The notes beneath the pieces are model-generated. The model saw nothing but the letters and a program-made list of their open reading frames with translations, ran no database searches and was not told the DNA's origin. The position numbers and the translations under genes were made by a program. Positions 17,591 to 25,760 of a stretch of DNA of 64,000 bases are shown piece by piece. Position 1 is the first letter of the stretch; every line of letters begins with the position of its first letter. The DNA comes from Ruminococcus sp. (lineage in GTDB: Bacteria > Bacillota > Clostridia > Oscillospirales > Acutalibacteraceae): positions 1 to 64,000 of the forward strand of contig SFGA01000009.1 of assembly GCA_004556705.1 (NCBI GenBank), read 5' to 3'.

Positions 17591-19660
17591 TTACTCTTCT
17601 CTGAGCTTGTTCACGTCTATAGTATATCCCTCATCAAGTGAGAGATTGGGGTTGTAATACGGATCGCCCTTGTCGAGCACACTCTGCCATCTGTCAAGAA
17701 ACAGCTTCTTTTCTTCTAAAAAGCGTTCCCTGTTTTTCTTCTCTGTGTCCTTTCCACGGCTCAATGACTCATAATGATAGAGTTCGCAATAAGGATTGAA
17801 TACGATATTTTTGCCAAGCTCTCTGATTTTCATACAAAGGTCAACATCATTGTATGCAACAGCAAGAGTTTCATCAAAGCCGTTAACTTTTTCAAAAACA
17901 TCCTTCGGCACCATCATACAAGCCGCTGTAACAGCGCTTAAATCCTGTGCATAAAACATCTTGCCCATATAACCTGCGCCGGAACGGGGACTGCCGCAAT
18001 GGCTGTGACCTGCAACTCTGTCTGCACCGAATTTTAAGATAACGCCTCCGTGCTGGATTGTATCGTTTCCGTAATAGAGCTTTGCACCGACTGCACCGAC
18101 ATCCTCACGCTGAGCATACATAAGCATTTCCTCAATCCAATTATGGCTGATTACCTGCGTGTCGTTATTCAAGAACAAAAGATAATCTCCGGTTGCCTGT
18201 GATACGGCATAGTTGTTTATCGCTGAATAGTTGAACGGCTTGTCATATTTTAATATCTTAACATTTTCAAGCTTTTCGAGTTCATTATAATAAGCAAACA
18301 ATTTTTCATCCGTGCTCTGATTGTCAACAATAACCAGCTCGTAGTTATTATATGTCGAAAGGTTAAGAATTGACTCAACGCAACGGGAAAGGTCGTTTAT
18401 ATGGTTCTTGTTGGCAATTATAATCGAAACCTTGGGCGTATCCTTGATTTCAAAATGTATACGGTAAATTGTCGGGTGTACGGGAGAACTTGTTACAATA
18501 GTGTTATATCCCTTACTCTCAAGGAAATCATGTACCGCCGCCTTACCGGCTTCAATGGCATAGGTCTTAGAATTTATATCCATTGCGACGGAATTTTTAT
18601 GTGAACGCCAAAAATAAAGGAGCTTCGGAACATGTACGACCTTGCTTGCCGCATCCGTAAGGCGAAGAATAAGGTCATGGTCTTGGCTGCCGTCGTATTT
18701 GCTTCTGAAAACGCCGACCTTGTCCAAAAGCGAAGCCTTGAATACCGAAAAATGGCAAATATAGTTGTTCGCAAGAAGATTGTCTATCGCAAAGTCGGGT
18801 TTGAAATGATATGTGACAATGTCGTTGAGATCCTCTCCGACAAAAGTTACCTCATCGGTATAAACATACTCTGCACCCTGCTCGCATATAGCTTTCATAA
18901 CCTCAAACAATGCGGAGGGATGAAGCACGTCGTCGTGGTCAAAAAGAGCGATATACTCTCCGCTTGCCATCTTAATACAAACATTGGTATTTTCCGAAAT
19001 ACCCTCGTTCTTTTCAAGCTTTTTATAAACAATTCTGCTGTCGTCCTTTGCAAGACTTTGGCAATACTCGCCGACAAAAGCGTGTTCGTCGTCGCTGCCG
19101 TCCGCAAGACAAAGTTCCCAATTTTTATAGGTCTGATCTGTAACAGACTTTATCATTTCAACAAGGAATTGCTTGGGTGTGTTGTACAGCGGAACTAAAA
19201 TACTGATTTTGATTTTTTGCGGAAATTCATACGCTTCTTCACGCTTTCTGCGTTCGGGAGTTATTGTATGAAGGAACTCTGCGTTTTTGATTTTCACGGG
19301 CTTACAAAGGCGATATTTGACAATTGCCTCCTTGTATCCATGTCGCAAAAAGCACTTCAAGAACACAAAAATCGCCATAAGGCTTTGATTTCTTGAGATT
19401 AAGTTTTTAAACATCTGTGTGAATTTTCTCATCGGCGACATCAAACGCCAATAGAAGCTGTTTCTTATCTCAATATTAGCATTATTTGCGGCGTCACGCT
19501 CGAGTGTGAGCCTGTTAACCGTATCGGAATATTTAGCTATAGCTTTATTGAGCCTGTCAATTTCCGCCTGCTTTTGATCAAGCACAATTTTAAGCCTATT
19601 GTTTTCGGACTGCTCGTTTGAAATCTCGTCCGTATTAGGCTTAACGTTTTTTTCTTCCAT
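17591..19660 (-). CDS. Two-domain family 2 glycosyltransferase
   Basis: A 689-residue cytoplasmic or membrane-associated enzyme for surface polysaccharide. Residues 1-65 form a coiled coil. The first GT-A domain (about 150-360) has VPLYNTPKQFL, LADGSDD and the metal motif FDHDDVLHP. The second (about 395-625) has IIIANKNH, VDNQSTDEK and FLNNDTQV, and ends with the acceptor-side NDVDLC. Tandem GT2 proteins like this build rhamnan- or teichoic-type cell-wall glycans. A consensus promoter precedes it. It stands alone, so the polymer is unknown. Confidence 0.88.
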   Translation of the reverse strand: MEEKNVKPNTDEISNEQSENNRLKIVLDQKQAEIDRLNKAIAKYSDTVNRLTLERDAANNANIEIRNSFYWRLMSPMRKFTQMFKNLISRNQSLMAIFVFLKCFLRHGYKEAIVKYRLCKPVKIKNAEFLHTITPERRKREEAYEFPQKIKISILVPLYNTPKQFLVEMIKSVTDQTYKNWELCLADGSDDEHAFVGEYCQSLAKDDSRIVYKKLEKNEGISENTNVCIKMASGEYIALFDHDDVLHPSALFEVMKAICEQGAEYVYTDEVTFVGEDLNDIVTYHFKPDFAIDNLLANNYICHFSVFKASLLDKVGVFRSKYDGSQDHDLILRLTDAASKVVHVPKLLYFWRSHKNSVAMDINSKTYAIEAGKAAVHDFLESKGYNTIVTSSPVHPTIYRIHFEIKDTPKVSIIIANKNHINDLSRCVESILNLSTYNNYELVIVDNQSTDEKLFAYYNELEKLENVKILKYDKPFNYSAINNYAVSQATGDYLLFLNNDTQVISHNWIEEMLMYAQREDVGAVGAKLYYGNDTIQHGGVILKFGADRVAGHSHCGSPRSGAGYMGKMFYAQDLSAVTAACMMVPKDVFEKVNGFDETLAVAYNDVDLCMKIRELGKNIVFNPYCELYHYESLSRGKDTEKKNRERFLEEKKLFLDRWQSVLDKGDPYYNPNLSLDEGYTIDVNKLREE

Positions 19661-19695
19661 AAATCATCCACCTATTTCAAGTTTGACTATTGGGT

Positions 19696-19724
19696 AGTAT
19701 AGCATAACCACCCGTTCAAGTCAA
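19696..19724 (-). promoter_or_regulatory. Promoter of the glycosyltransferase gene
   Basis: Minus-strand TTGACT (19719-19724), 17 bases, TATACT (19696-19701), about 35 bases before the ATG. Confidence 0.75.
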
Positions 19725-19748
19725 ATAAATCAAGCCTTACAAAATGCT

Positions 19749-19785
19749 AAATCCCGTTCAGATAAGCTTGTTCTGTACGGGATTT
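19749..19785. terminator. Terminator after mgtC
   Basis: AAATCCCGT / ACGGGATTT stem, extended inward by CAG/CTG pairing, just past the mgtC stop. Confidence 0.7.
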
Positions 19786-19798
19786 TATATGTTTTCAT

Positions 19799-20515
19799 TT
19801 AATCAACATAAACGTCGATAATATTTTCATCCGAACGAAGTGTTGAAACAATCAAATCAAGCGACTCCTCGCTCTTCGGGAAAACAATTATCTTAATTGT
19901 CGAGGTTTCCTTCTTCTTTGAACGCTTCATATCGCTCTCGTCAAGAATTTCCATTGAATGAATAGATGCGCCTGCACGTTTAACAAGCTTTGAAATCTCC
20001 GGAACCTTTTGAGCAAGATGCTTAACCTCAACATAGATAACCTTGCCCGCCTTACCTTTGACAACAACCTTTTTAAGACTGTTAAGCGTAACGTATATGA
20101 TAATGGTCGCTGCAATAGCACCGCTGTAAAAGCCTGTTCCTACGGCAATACCTACACACGACACAGCCCAAAGGCTCGCCGCCGTGGTAAGACCCTTAAC
20201 GGAAAAGCCCTCACGCAAAATAGTACCTGCACCGAGGAAGCCGACGCCGCTTACAACCTGTGCACTCATACGGCTGAGGTCAATCTCGCCCTCAATGTGC
20301 TTGGAAATATATATAGCGGTCATCATAATAAGTGCCGAACCTACCGAAACCAATATATGTGTTCTGAAGCCTGCGGGACGGTGCGAATGTTCTCTCTCGA
20401 AACCTATTATACCGCCCAATATAACTGCCGTGATAAGTCTGCATATCCAAGAAACCACGTCAACCCATGATTCTCCTATGCCAAACATATTTACCGCCTC
20501 AGTTACCCACTGCAT
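19799..20515 (-). CDS. MgtC/SapB-family membrane protein
   Basis: A 238-residue protein with about five N-terminal helices carrying the MgtC signature (GGIIGFEREHSHRPAGFRTH and VSGVGFLGAGTI) and a C-terminal ACT-like cytoplasmic domain (about 150-238). MgtC proteins are linked to growth in low magnesium and to control of ATP synthesis or surface polymers. It lies 17 bases after the degenerate P-type ATPase gene on the same strand, so the two may be co-transcribed; both belong to ion-related families. Confidence 0.88.
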   Translation of the reverse strand: MQWVTEAVNMFGIGESWVDVVSWICRLITAVILGGIIGFEREHSHRPAGFRTHILVSVGSALIMMTAIYISKHIEGEIDLSRMSAQVVSGVGFLGAGTILREGFSVKGLTTAASLWAVSCVGIAVGTGFYSGAIAATIIIYVTLNSLKKVVVKGKAGKVIYVEVKHLAQKVPEISKLVKRAGASIHSMEILDESDMKRSKKKETSTIKIIVFPKSEESLDLIVSTLRSDENIIDVYVD

Positions 20516-20532
20516 TTTTTATCACACTCTTT

Positions 20533-23508
20533 CTAAATTTTCTTAATTTTGGATGCAAACGCCACAACTAAAGTCCAAAGCGTTTCAAATAAAAGTATCT
20601 GCACAGCACCCGCCTGTGACAGTCCCGAAAGGAAAGAAAACATTGCCATAAGAATAACGCTTATTCCTACGCCGATGTATTGCAAAATATTGATTATCCT
20701 CCTGCGCTCCTGTAATTTAAGCGCCGAGGTAAACGAATGAAGGAACGAGTTAACGCTTCCGTTATGCAAAACTCTGCACGGCTCGTTTACAGCCTGCTTT
20801 TCGCTCATTTCCTTATACATAAGTCCGGCAACGGGGCTTATGACCTTTATAAAGCTCCTCGGGAGTCCGAAATACTGCTCAACAAGCTCCTCGGATATGT
20901 TTGAATCCGTTGTGCGAACAAGAATGCTGACGCCTGCCCTTTCAAGCTCACGCATATATACGGCGGTCTGTTCATCGGCAGAATAGCCCACAACAAACAT
21001 AGCGGCAACCTTGCCCTCAACCGCAAGATAAACAACCTGTCTGCCCGAACGGGTAAACACGCTTTCCTCTTCCTTGGATTGAACCTCTACATTGTGCTTT
21101 ACAAGTAAATCTCTGTTGCCTACAAGCACCCTGTAATTATATATCCAGCCCGAGCAGCCGAGCCGTTCCTCATACGCAAGCGATTCCACATTCGGAAGCA
21201 TCTCACGCTTTGAAAGAATTATGGAATCAAAAACATCGCTCAAAGCACCCTCCGACTGGATAACAACCGCAGCCGTATAAAGGATTGCTTCGTCAATTCT
21301 CATTGAATTGAACATTTTGATTCCGTACACATTAGCATCGCCGCCGCTGAAAATATCTCTCGCATCCAGCACCGCAGCGTTGGCGTCAAGCGTGTCCTCA
21401 ACCGCTTCGTAGCCGGAAATCAATCCGTTCTCGGCGTTGAGCTTTTTGTTGACGCCTCTAAGAACCGACGCACAAGCAACAACACTTGCGGCAGGCATAG
21501 CCATAAGGAATACTCCCGTAAACGAAGTAACGCCGACAAAGGCATTTTTGTTGATTACAGCCGAAATTATACCGACTATAATACCGGCGGCCAATGCCGC
21601 AGGAACAATTACGTTAAAACTGTCCGCCGTCGGGTCAACCGCACGGGACATTTCAACAAATTTATACGGGAAATTAACCTTTGCACAATAGCGAATGTCG
21701 GGGTCCTTAATCATAAGGCCCCTGCCGACCTCAAATGCAATTCCGTCGTCGTCAATTTTCTTAACCGCATAAGCATTTTTCTGCTCACGGTTTATAAGTA
21801 TAAAGTTATCAATATCGTTGTTTGTTGTTATATAATCACCGATATTTATCAAAAGCACGGGGAACAACGCCACCGCAGAATAAATATGCGTGCCGCTTAA
21901 AACAAGGTCGCCGAAGCCGAGTGATACGACGCACTGAATAATGCCTGTCAACAGAGAAGCCGTCAAAGCAGTATTCTTGTTAAAGCGTTTTTCTTTAAGA
22001 TTTTCAATGCAATCGGCTATTGATTTATAGTTTACCGCACCGACCGCAACGAGAACAATCAAATTGCCTACAGAATAGACAAACGGGCTGTCGGAGAACA
22101 ATGCGAAGCTTCCTAAGAATGATGTAATTGCCGAGCAAGCGAATAACAAGGCAAGAGCCAACGAGCAAACGATAATTTTACGCTTTCCGTAGGAACGCTC
22201 CTTCATATAAATTTCATATACTGCCTTAGCGTCCTTAGGTCCGAAGAACTCACGTGCAACGCTTACCGTTCTCGGCTTACGCTTTTTGCGTTTTTCTTTT
22301 ACGGGAGCTTCCTCAATATCGGAAATTTCCGCTTCCTCGCCGTCTGCGGCTTTCTCCTCGGGAAGAACTACGGCTTTCGTCTTTTCGTTATCGTAATTTT
22401 CTTCGTCTTTCTGCTCTGACGCATCAGAATAAACATCATCGTCGTCAACCTCAATGTTCGGGAAGAGCCTGAACTTGCTCGCCTTATCCCTACGGATTTT
22501 GCGAAGCTTTTCCTCCTCCTCTGCCTCGTTGACGATATTTACCTCTTCCTGCTCGTTAAAGCCGTCCAGGACAATCTGATTTTCGTCCTCGGGGAACGCA
22601 TTTGATTTTAATGTGCCCGATTGAGCCTCCATTTCAAGCCTTTGCTGTGCGTCATACTCGTCTGACGCATCAACAAGTATAGGAATAGGCGACAGTCCGT
22701 CGGTAGAAGTCTTTTCAAGCGATGATTTTTTAACAACAACGCCGTGTTTTTCAATCGTTTTTGCAGGCAAATCCTTGAGCAAATCTCTGTGATCCTGCGT
22801 TTTTTCAATATCAAGCGTCGGCTTATTCAAAAAGCGTTCACGGTACGGATCGGTTTCCATACCGCCCTTTTTAGCCGTGTTGCCCGTTCTGATTATTTTA
22901 TTTTCTCCGATATGGTGGTTTATATTTTCATTTCTTACAGCCCTTGCTTCAACCTCATTGAAAACCCTTGTCTTTTCAATGCTTATCTGACCGGGAATTT
23001 CTTTTTCGGCTTTAGACTCTTCATTCTCAACTGTTTCCTCGTCAATTGAGGGGGCTTCGTTTTCCTCAGCCGAACTTATCAACGGCTCAATTTCAGGCTC
23101 TTTTTCTTCAAATTCTTTCAAAAGAGACTCTGTGCTCTCGTTTTCAATTCGTGTTTTTATCGCACCCGTCTCAATCGAATTTTTCATTGCAAATTCCTTG
23201 AGACCGAGTGTCGAAGTCTTTTCGATTTTTCTGTTTTCTTTAGCTTTATCAACGGTTTTTTCTTCCTGCACGGGAGCTTTCTCCTCAACAGGCTCAACCT
23301 TTTCTTGTGCTTTATCAGATGTTTCTGTACCGTTATCAACAGGGGTGTCGTTACTTTCTTTGTTTTCAACAGTATCATCTGCGAGCAATGCGTCAATTTC
23401 GTCAAGCGACCAAAGCCTTTCGGGTGCTGTTTGCTCCCCTGTCAGCTGCTTAACGTCATTCAAAATCGAATCAATCGACATATCATTAAACAAATCGTTT
23501 TTAGACAT
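20533..23508 (-). CDS. Degenerate P-type ATPase-like membrane protein (predicted pseudoenzyme)
   Basis: A 991-residue protein. Residues 1-435 are a long, highly charged, low-complexity cytoplasmic region. From about 443 the layout follows a P1B-type ATPase: paired helices, an actuator-like region, and a membrane pair with MAMPAAS where CPC normally stands. Then come GLISGYEAVEDTLDANAAVL and, at about 716, DARDIFSGG in place of DKTGTLTEG. An N-domain-like RVLVGNRDLLVKHNV follows, and two C-terminal helices close it. KTGT and the GDGxND hinge are absent, so ATP-driven transport is unlikely. It may act as a scaffold or regulator. It is followed closely by mgtC and preceded by rlmB. Confidence 0.7.
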   Translation of the reverse strand: MSKNDLFNDMSIDSILNDVKQLTGEQTAPERLWSLDEIDALLADDTVENKESNDTPVDNGTETSDKAQEKVEPVEEKAPVQEEKTVDKAKENRKIEKTSTLGLKEFAMKNSIETGAIKTRIENESTESLLKEFEEKEPEIEPLISSAEENEAPSIDEETVENEESKAEKEIPGQISIEKTRVFNEVEARAVRNENINHHIGENKIIRTGNTAKKGGMETDPYRERFLNKPTLDIEKTQDHRDLLKDLPAKTIEKHGVVVKKSSLEKTSTDGLSPIPILVDASDEYDAQQRLEMEAQSGTLKSNAFPEDENQIVLDGFNEQEEVNIVNEAEEEEKLRKIRRDKASKFRLFPNIEVDDDDVYSDASEQKDEENYDNEKTKAVVLPEEKAADGEEAEISDIEEAPVKEKRKKRKPRTVSVAREFFGPKDAKAVYEIYMKERSYGKRKIIVCSLALALLFACSAITSFLGSFALFSDSPFVYSVGNLIVLVAVGAVNYKSIADCIENLKEKRFNKNTALTASLLTGIIQCVVSLGFGDLVLSGTHIYSAVALFPVLLINIGDYITTNNDIDNFILINREQKNAYAVKKIDDDGIAFEVGRGLMIKDPDIRYCAKVNFPYKFVEMSRAVDPTADSFNVIVPAALAAGIIVGIISAVINKNAFVGVTSFTGVFLMAMPAASVVACASVLRGVNKKLNAENGLISGYEAVEDTLDANAAVLDARDIFSGGDANVYGIKMFNSMRIDEAILYTAAVVIQSEGALSDVFDSIILSKREMLPNVESLAYEERLGCSGWIYNYRVLVGNRDLLVKHNVEVQSKEEESVFTRSGRQVVYLAVEGKVAAMFVVGYSADEQTAVYMRELERAGVSILVRTTDSNISEELVEQYFGLPRSFIKVISPVAGLMYKEMSEKQAVNEPCRVLHNGSVNSFLHSFTSALKLQERRRIINILQYIGVGISVILMAMFSFLSGLSQAGAVQILLFETLWTLVVAFASKIKKI

Positions 23509-23532
23509 TTTAACACCCCTAATCTAATAGAT

Positions 23533-24279
23533 TTATCTTCCGCAAGATACCTCGTACATCAAAATACCCGCCGCAACAGATGCGTTGAGTGAATTTATAT
23601 TGCCTTTCATCGGCAAAGAAACGATAGCGTCGCACTTTTGCCTTATAAGCTTGCCTATGCCCTTGCCCTCGGAACCTATAACAAGCACGACTGCACCCGA
23701 AAAATCGGTTTTCTTATAATCTGTACCGTCCATATCGGCACCGTAAACCCAGCAGCCCTTTTCCTTTAGCTCGTCAATCGTTGAAGCGAGGTTAGATACC
23801 CTCGCAACCCTCATATATTCGAGCGCACCTGCCGAAGTCTTGCCGACTGTAAAGTTGAGCGACGCACTGCGCCTTTTCGGAATGATTACGCCGTGCACGC
23901 CGGCACACTCGGCTGTTCTGATAATCGCACCGAGGTTGTGCGGATCCTCTATTTCGTCACAAACAACAATAAACGGTGCTTCGCCCTTTTCCTCGGCATA
24001 AGCGAAAATATCCTCAACGCTTGCATATTCGTGAGCCGCAACATAAGCCGCAACACCCTGATGATTTGCTCCGCCGCACATAAAATCGAGCTTCTTCGAG
24101 TCAACCTCTTTAACAACCGCACCCTTTTCCTTTGCCATAGAAGCAAGTCTTGAAAGTGCAGGATTGTTATTGTTTCTAATAAGAATAAGCGTGTCGATTT
24201 CCCTGTCGGATTTCAACGCTTCCGTTACAGCATTTCTGCCGATAAGCAAATCGGGCTTTTTATCGTCGTCTCTTATCAT
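23533..24279 (-). CDS. rlmB: 23S rRNA (guanosine-2'-O)-methyltransferase RlmB-type
   Basis: A SpoU/TrmH-family SPOUT methyltransferase of 248 residues. An N-terminal L30e-like substrate-binding domain (about 8-85, LLIGRNAVTEAL) precedes the trefoil-knot catalytic domain (about 95-245) with DPHNLGAIIRTAECAG, VLVIGSEGKGI and LPMKGNINSLNASVA. It modifies a ribosomal guanosine, G2251 in E. coli numbering; other sites are possible for paralogues. It heads the leftward unit with the degenerate ATPase and mgtC. Confidence 0.92.
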   Translation of the reverse strand: MIRDDDKKPDLLIGRNAVTEALKSDREIDTLILIRNNNNPALSRLASMAKEKGAVVKEVDSKKLDFMCGGANHQGVAAYVAAHEYASVEDIFAYAEEKGEAPFIVVCDEIEDPHNLGAIIRTAECAGVHGVIIPKRRSASLNFTVGKTSAGALEYMRVARVSNLASTIDELKEKGCWVYGADMDGTDYKKTDFSGAVVLVIGSEGKGIGKLIRQKCDAIVSLPMKGNINSLNASVAAGILMYEVSCGR

Positions 24280-24322
24280 ATATCTCTCCGTGTAAAATAT
24301 AGCTAATCCATTTTATTAGAGT

Positions 24323-24352
24323 ATTATACCACATACTGATAGTGCTTTACAA
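24323..24352 (-). promoter_or_regulatory. Promoter of the rlmB unit
   Basis: Minus-strand TTGTAA (24347-24352), 18 bases, TATAAT (24323-24328). Confidence 0.5.
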
Positions 24353-24410
24353 TAGGAATTTTACTATATTTTGTGTGTAAACCGCCTGCTTTTAGGACAT
24401 AAAATACAAA

Positions 24411-24442
24411 AACGCACCCCGACGGACGTGTCGAAGTGCGTT
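24411..24442 (-). terminator. Terminator after the aldolase gene
   Basis: AACGCAC / GTGCGTT stem with an inner CGAC/GTCG pairing and a T-rich minus-strand tail. Confidence 0.75.
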
Positions 24443-24455
24443 GTATCAGACAAAA

Positions 24456-25679
24456 TTATTTGCTTGCCTGCTTTGAGTATTTTTTAAGATAAATAAATCT
24501 CATAAGTCTTGTTTCAATGGGATTTATGGGCTTAGCCGTACCGAAGAGGTCAGCGCCGACCTGAGTCTTACAGCCCTTTTCCATTACGTGCTCAACCGCA
24601 GTTGCGTCATATTCACTGCCTGCAACGCAAAGAGCACCGTTGTTGTCAAGCACAACCGTATTTCTGCCCTTGAGAGCTTTAACAACCTTTTTTGCTGATT
24701 TAAGAGTGCTGTTCGGGTTGAAAAATGCGTGTCTTACGGTTGCACCGCAAAGCTGTGCGAAGTCGTCAAGCAACGGCTTCATAGTCTTGCCCTTTGCCGA
24801 AACAGCCATAACCTCAGGAGAGGTGTTGTGAATGATATAATTTACGTCCTTGCGTTTCTTATAAATCATTCTGTGAAGTTCTGCCGAATTCGGGTAATCG
24901 TTACCTGCTACAAGCTCGCCCGTCTTGATGTCGATTCTTGTGATTTTACCCTCGCCGTTTACAGAGGTAATATTGAATACGCTGCCGTCTCTCTCACTGT
25001 TGCAAACGTCATATCTTACTGCTTTTGCTATCTTTGCATCCGCATATTTCTCGCCGATATAATCAGCAATCGAGCTGAGATTTTCAGCAACCTTACCTGT
25101 AACCTCATTGTATTTTTTACGAAGGCAGTCCTCACATATAACCTCAAGCTCTGAAGCTACTCTTGATGCCTCGTCATAGTCAACGCCCATGCAAAGTGCG
25201 CCGTGATGAGCCATAAGCACAGCCTTTGAGTCGGTTCTCTTGATCGCCGCAATAACGCCCTCACGAAGCTTGCCCGTGCCGGGAAGTCCGTAGGATGCAA
25301 GCGGAACGTCGTTTCCGACTACCTCTGCACTCTTCTTTGACACGCTGTTGATGTCAAAACCTAAAGCACCGATAACAGATGCTTCCTTTTGATGTGTATG
25401 AATTACGAAATTGACATCGGGACGAAGCTTATATGCCGCTGCGTGAATTCCTTTTTCCGATGAGGGCTTAATGTCGCCTTCATAGGAGCAGTCCTCGATA
25501 TTTACAAGCACGATTTCGTCGGGAGTAAGATTTTCATAAGCTCTGCCCGAGGGTGTGATAACGAACTGTGTATCCGATACACGGCACGAAATATTACCCC
25601 AGGTACGAACTATAATGCCCTCTGCGAGCAATTCTTTACCTGCTCTGATGACAAGCTCTTTTGCTTCTAAAATGTTCAT
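24456..25679 (-). CDS. Tandem class II aldolase/adducin-domain protein, second domain inactive
   Basis: 407 residues, two copies of the class II (zinc) aldolase fold. Domain 1 (about 1-200) keeps the active-site set: RTWGNIS, PSGRAYE, the catalytic-type Glu in SSEKG, HTHQKEAS and HHGALCMG. Domain 2 (about 205-400) keeps an equivalent Glu (NSAELH) but has HNTSPEV for HTH and NNGALCVAG for HHGAL, so zinc cannot bind normally. FucA-like enzymes cleave sugar phosphates to DHAP and an aldehyde; the substrate here is unknown. It is co-transcribed with the upstream class III aminotransferase. Confidence 0.88.
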   Translation of the reverse strand: MNILEAKELVIRAGKELLAEGIIVRTWGNISCRVSDTQFVITPSGRAYENLTPDEIVLVNIEDCSYEGDIKPSSEKGIHAAAYKLRPDVNFVIHTHQKEASVIGALGFDINSVSKKSAEVVGNDVPLASYGLPGTGKLREGVIAAIKRTDSKAVLMAHHGALCMGVDYDEASRVASELEVICEDCLRKKYNEVTGKVAENLSSIADYIGEKYADAKIAKAVRYDVCNSERDGSVFNITSVNGEGKITRIDIKTGELVAGNDYPNSAELHRMIYKKRKDVNYIIHNTSPEVMAVSAKGKTMKPLLDDFAQLCGATVRHAFFNPNSTLKSAKKVVKALKGRNTVVLDNNGALCVAGSEYDATAVEHVMEKGCKTQVGADLFGTAKPINPIETRLMRFIYLKKYSKQASK

Positions 25680-25705
25680 TTATTTCACCTCGTCAAAGAG
25701 AATGT

Positions 25706-25732
25706 GGGGCGGGCGGTCAGGCTGCCCGCCCC
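25706..25732. other. GC-rich intercistronic hairpin
   Basis: GGGGCGGGC / GCCCGCCCC inverted repeat in the 81-base gap between the aminotransferase and the aldolase genes. No T tract follows, so an mRNA-processing or stability element is more likely than a terminator. Confidence 0.5.
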
Positions 25733-25760
25733 TATTTGTGCTTTAATAAGCCGTTAAATA

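Noticed and set aside
20009..20546. Plus-strand reading frames across mgtC.
   Set aside because: They are antisense shadows of a well-supported minus-strand membrane protein gene.
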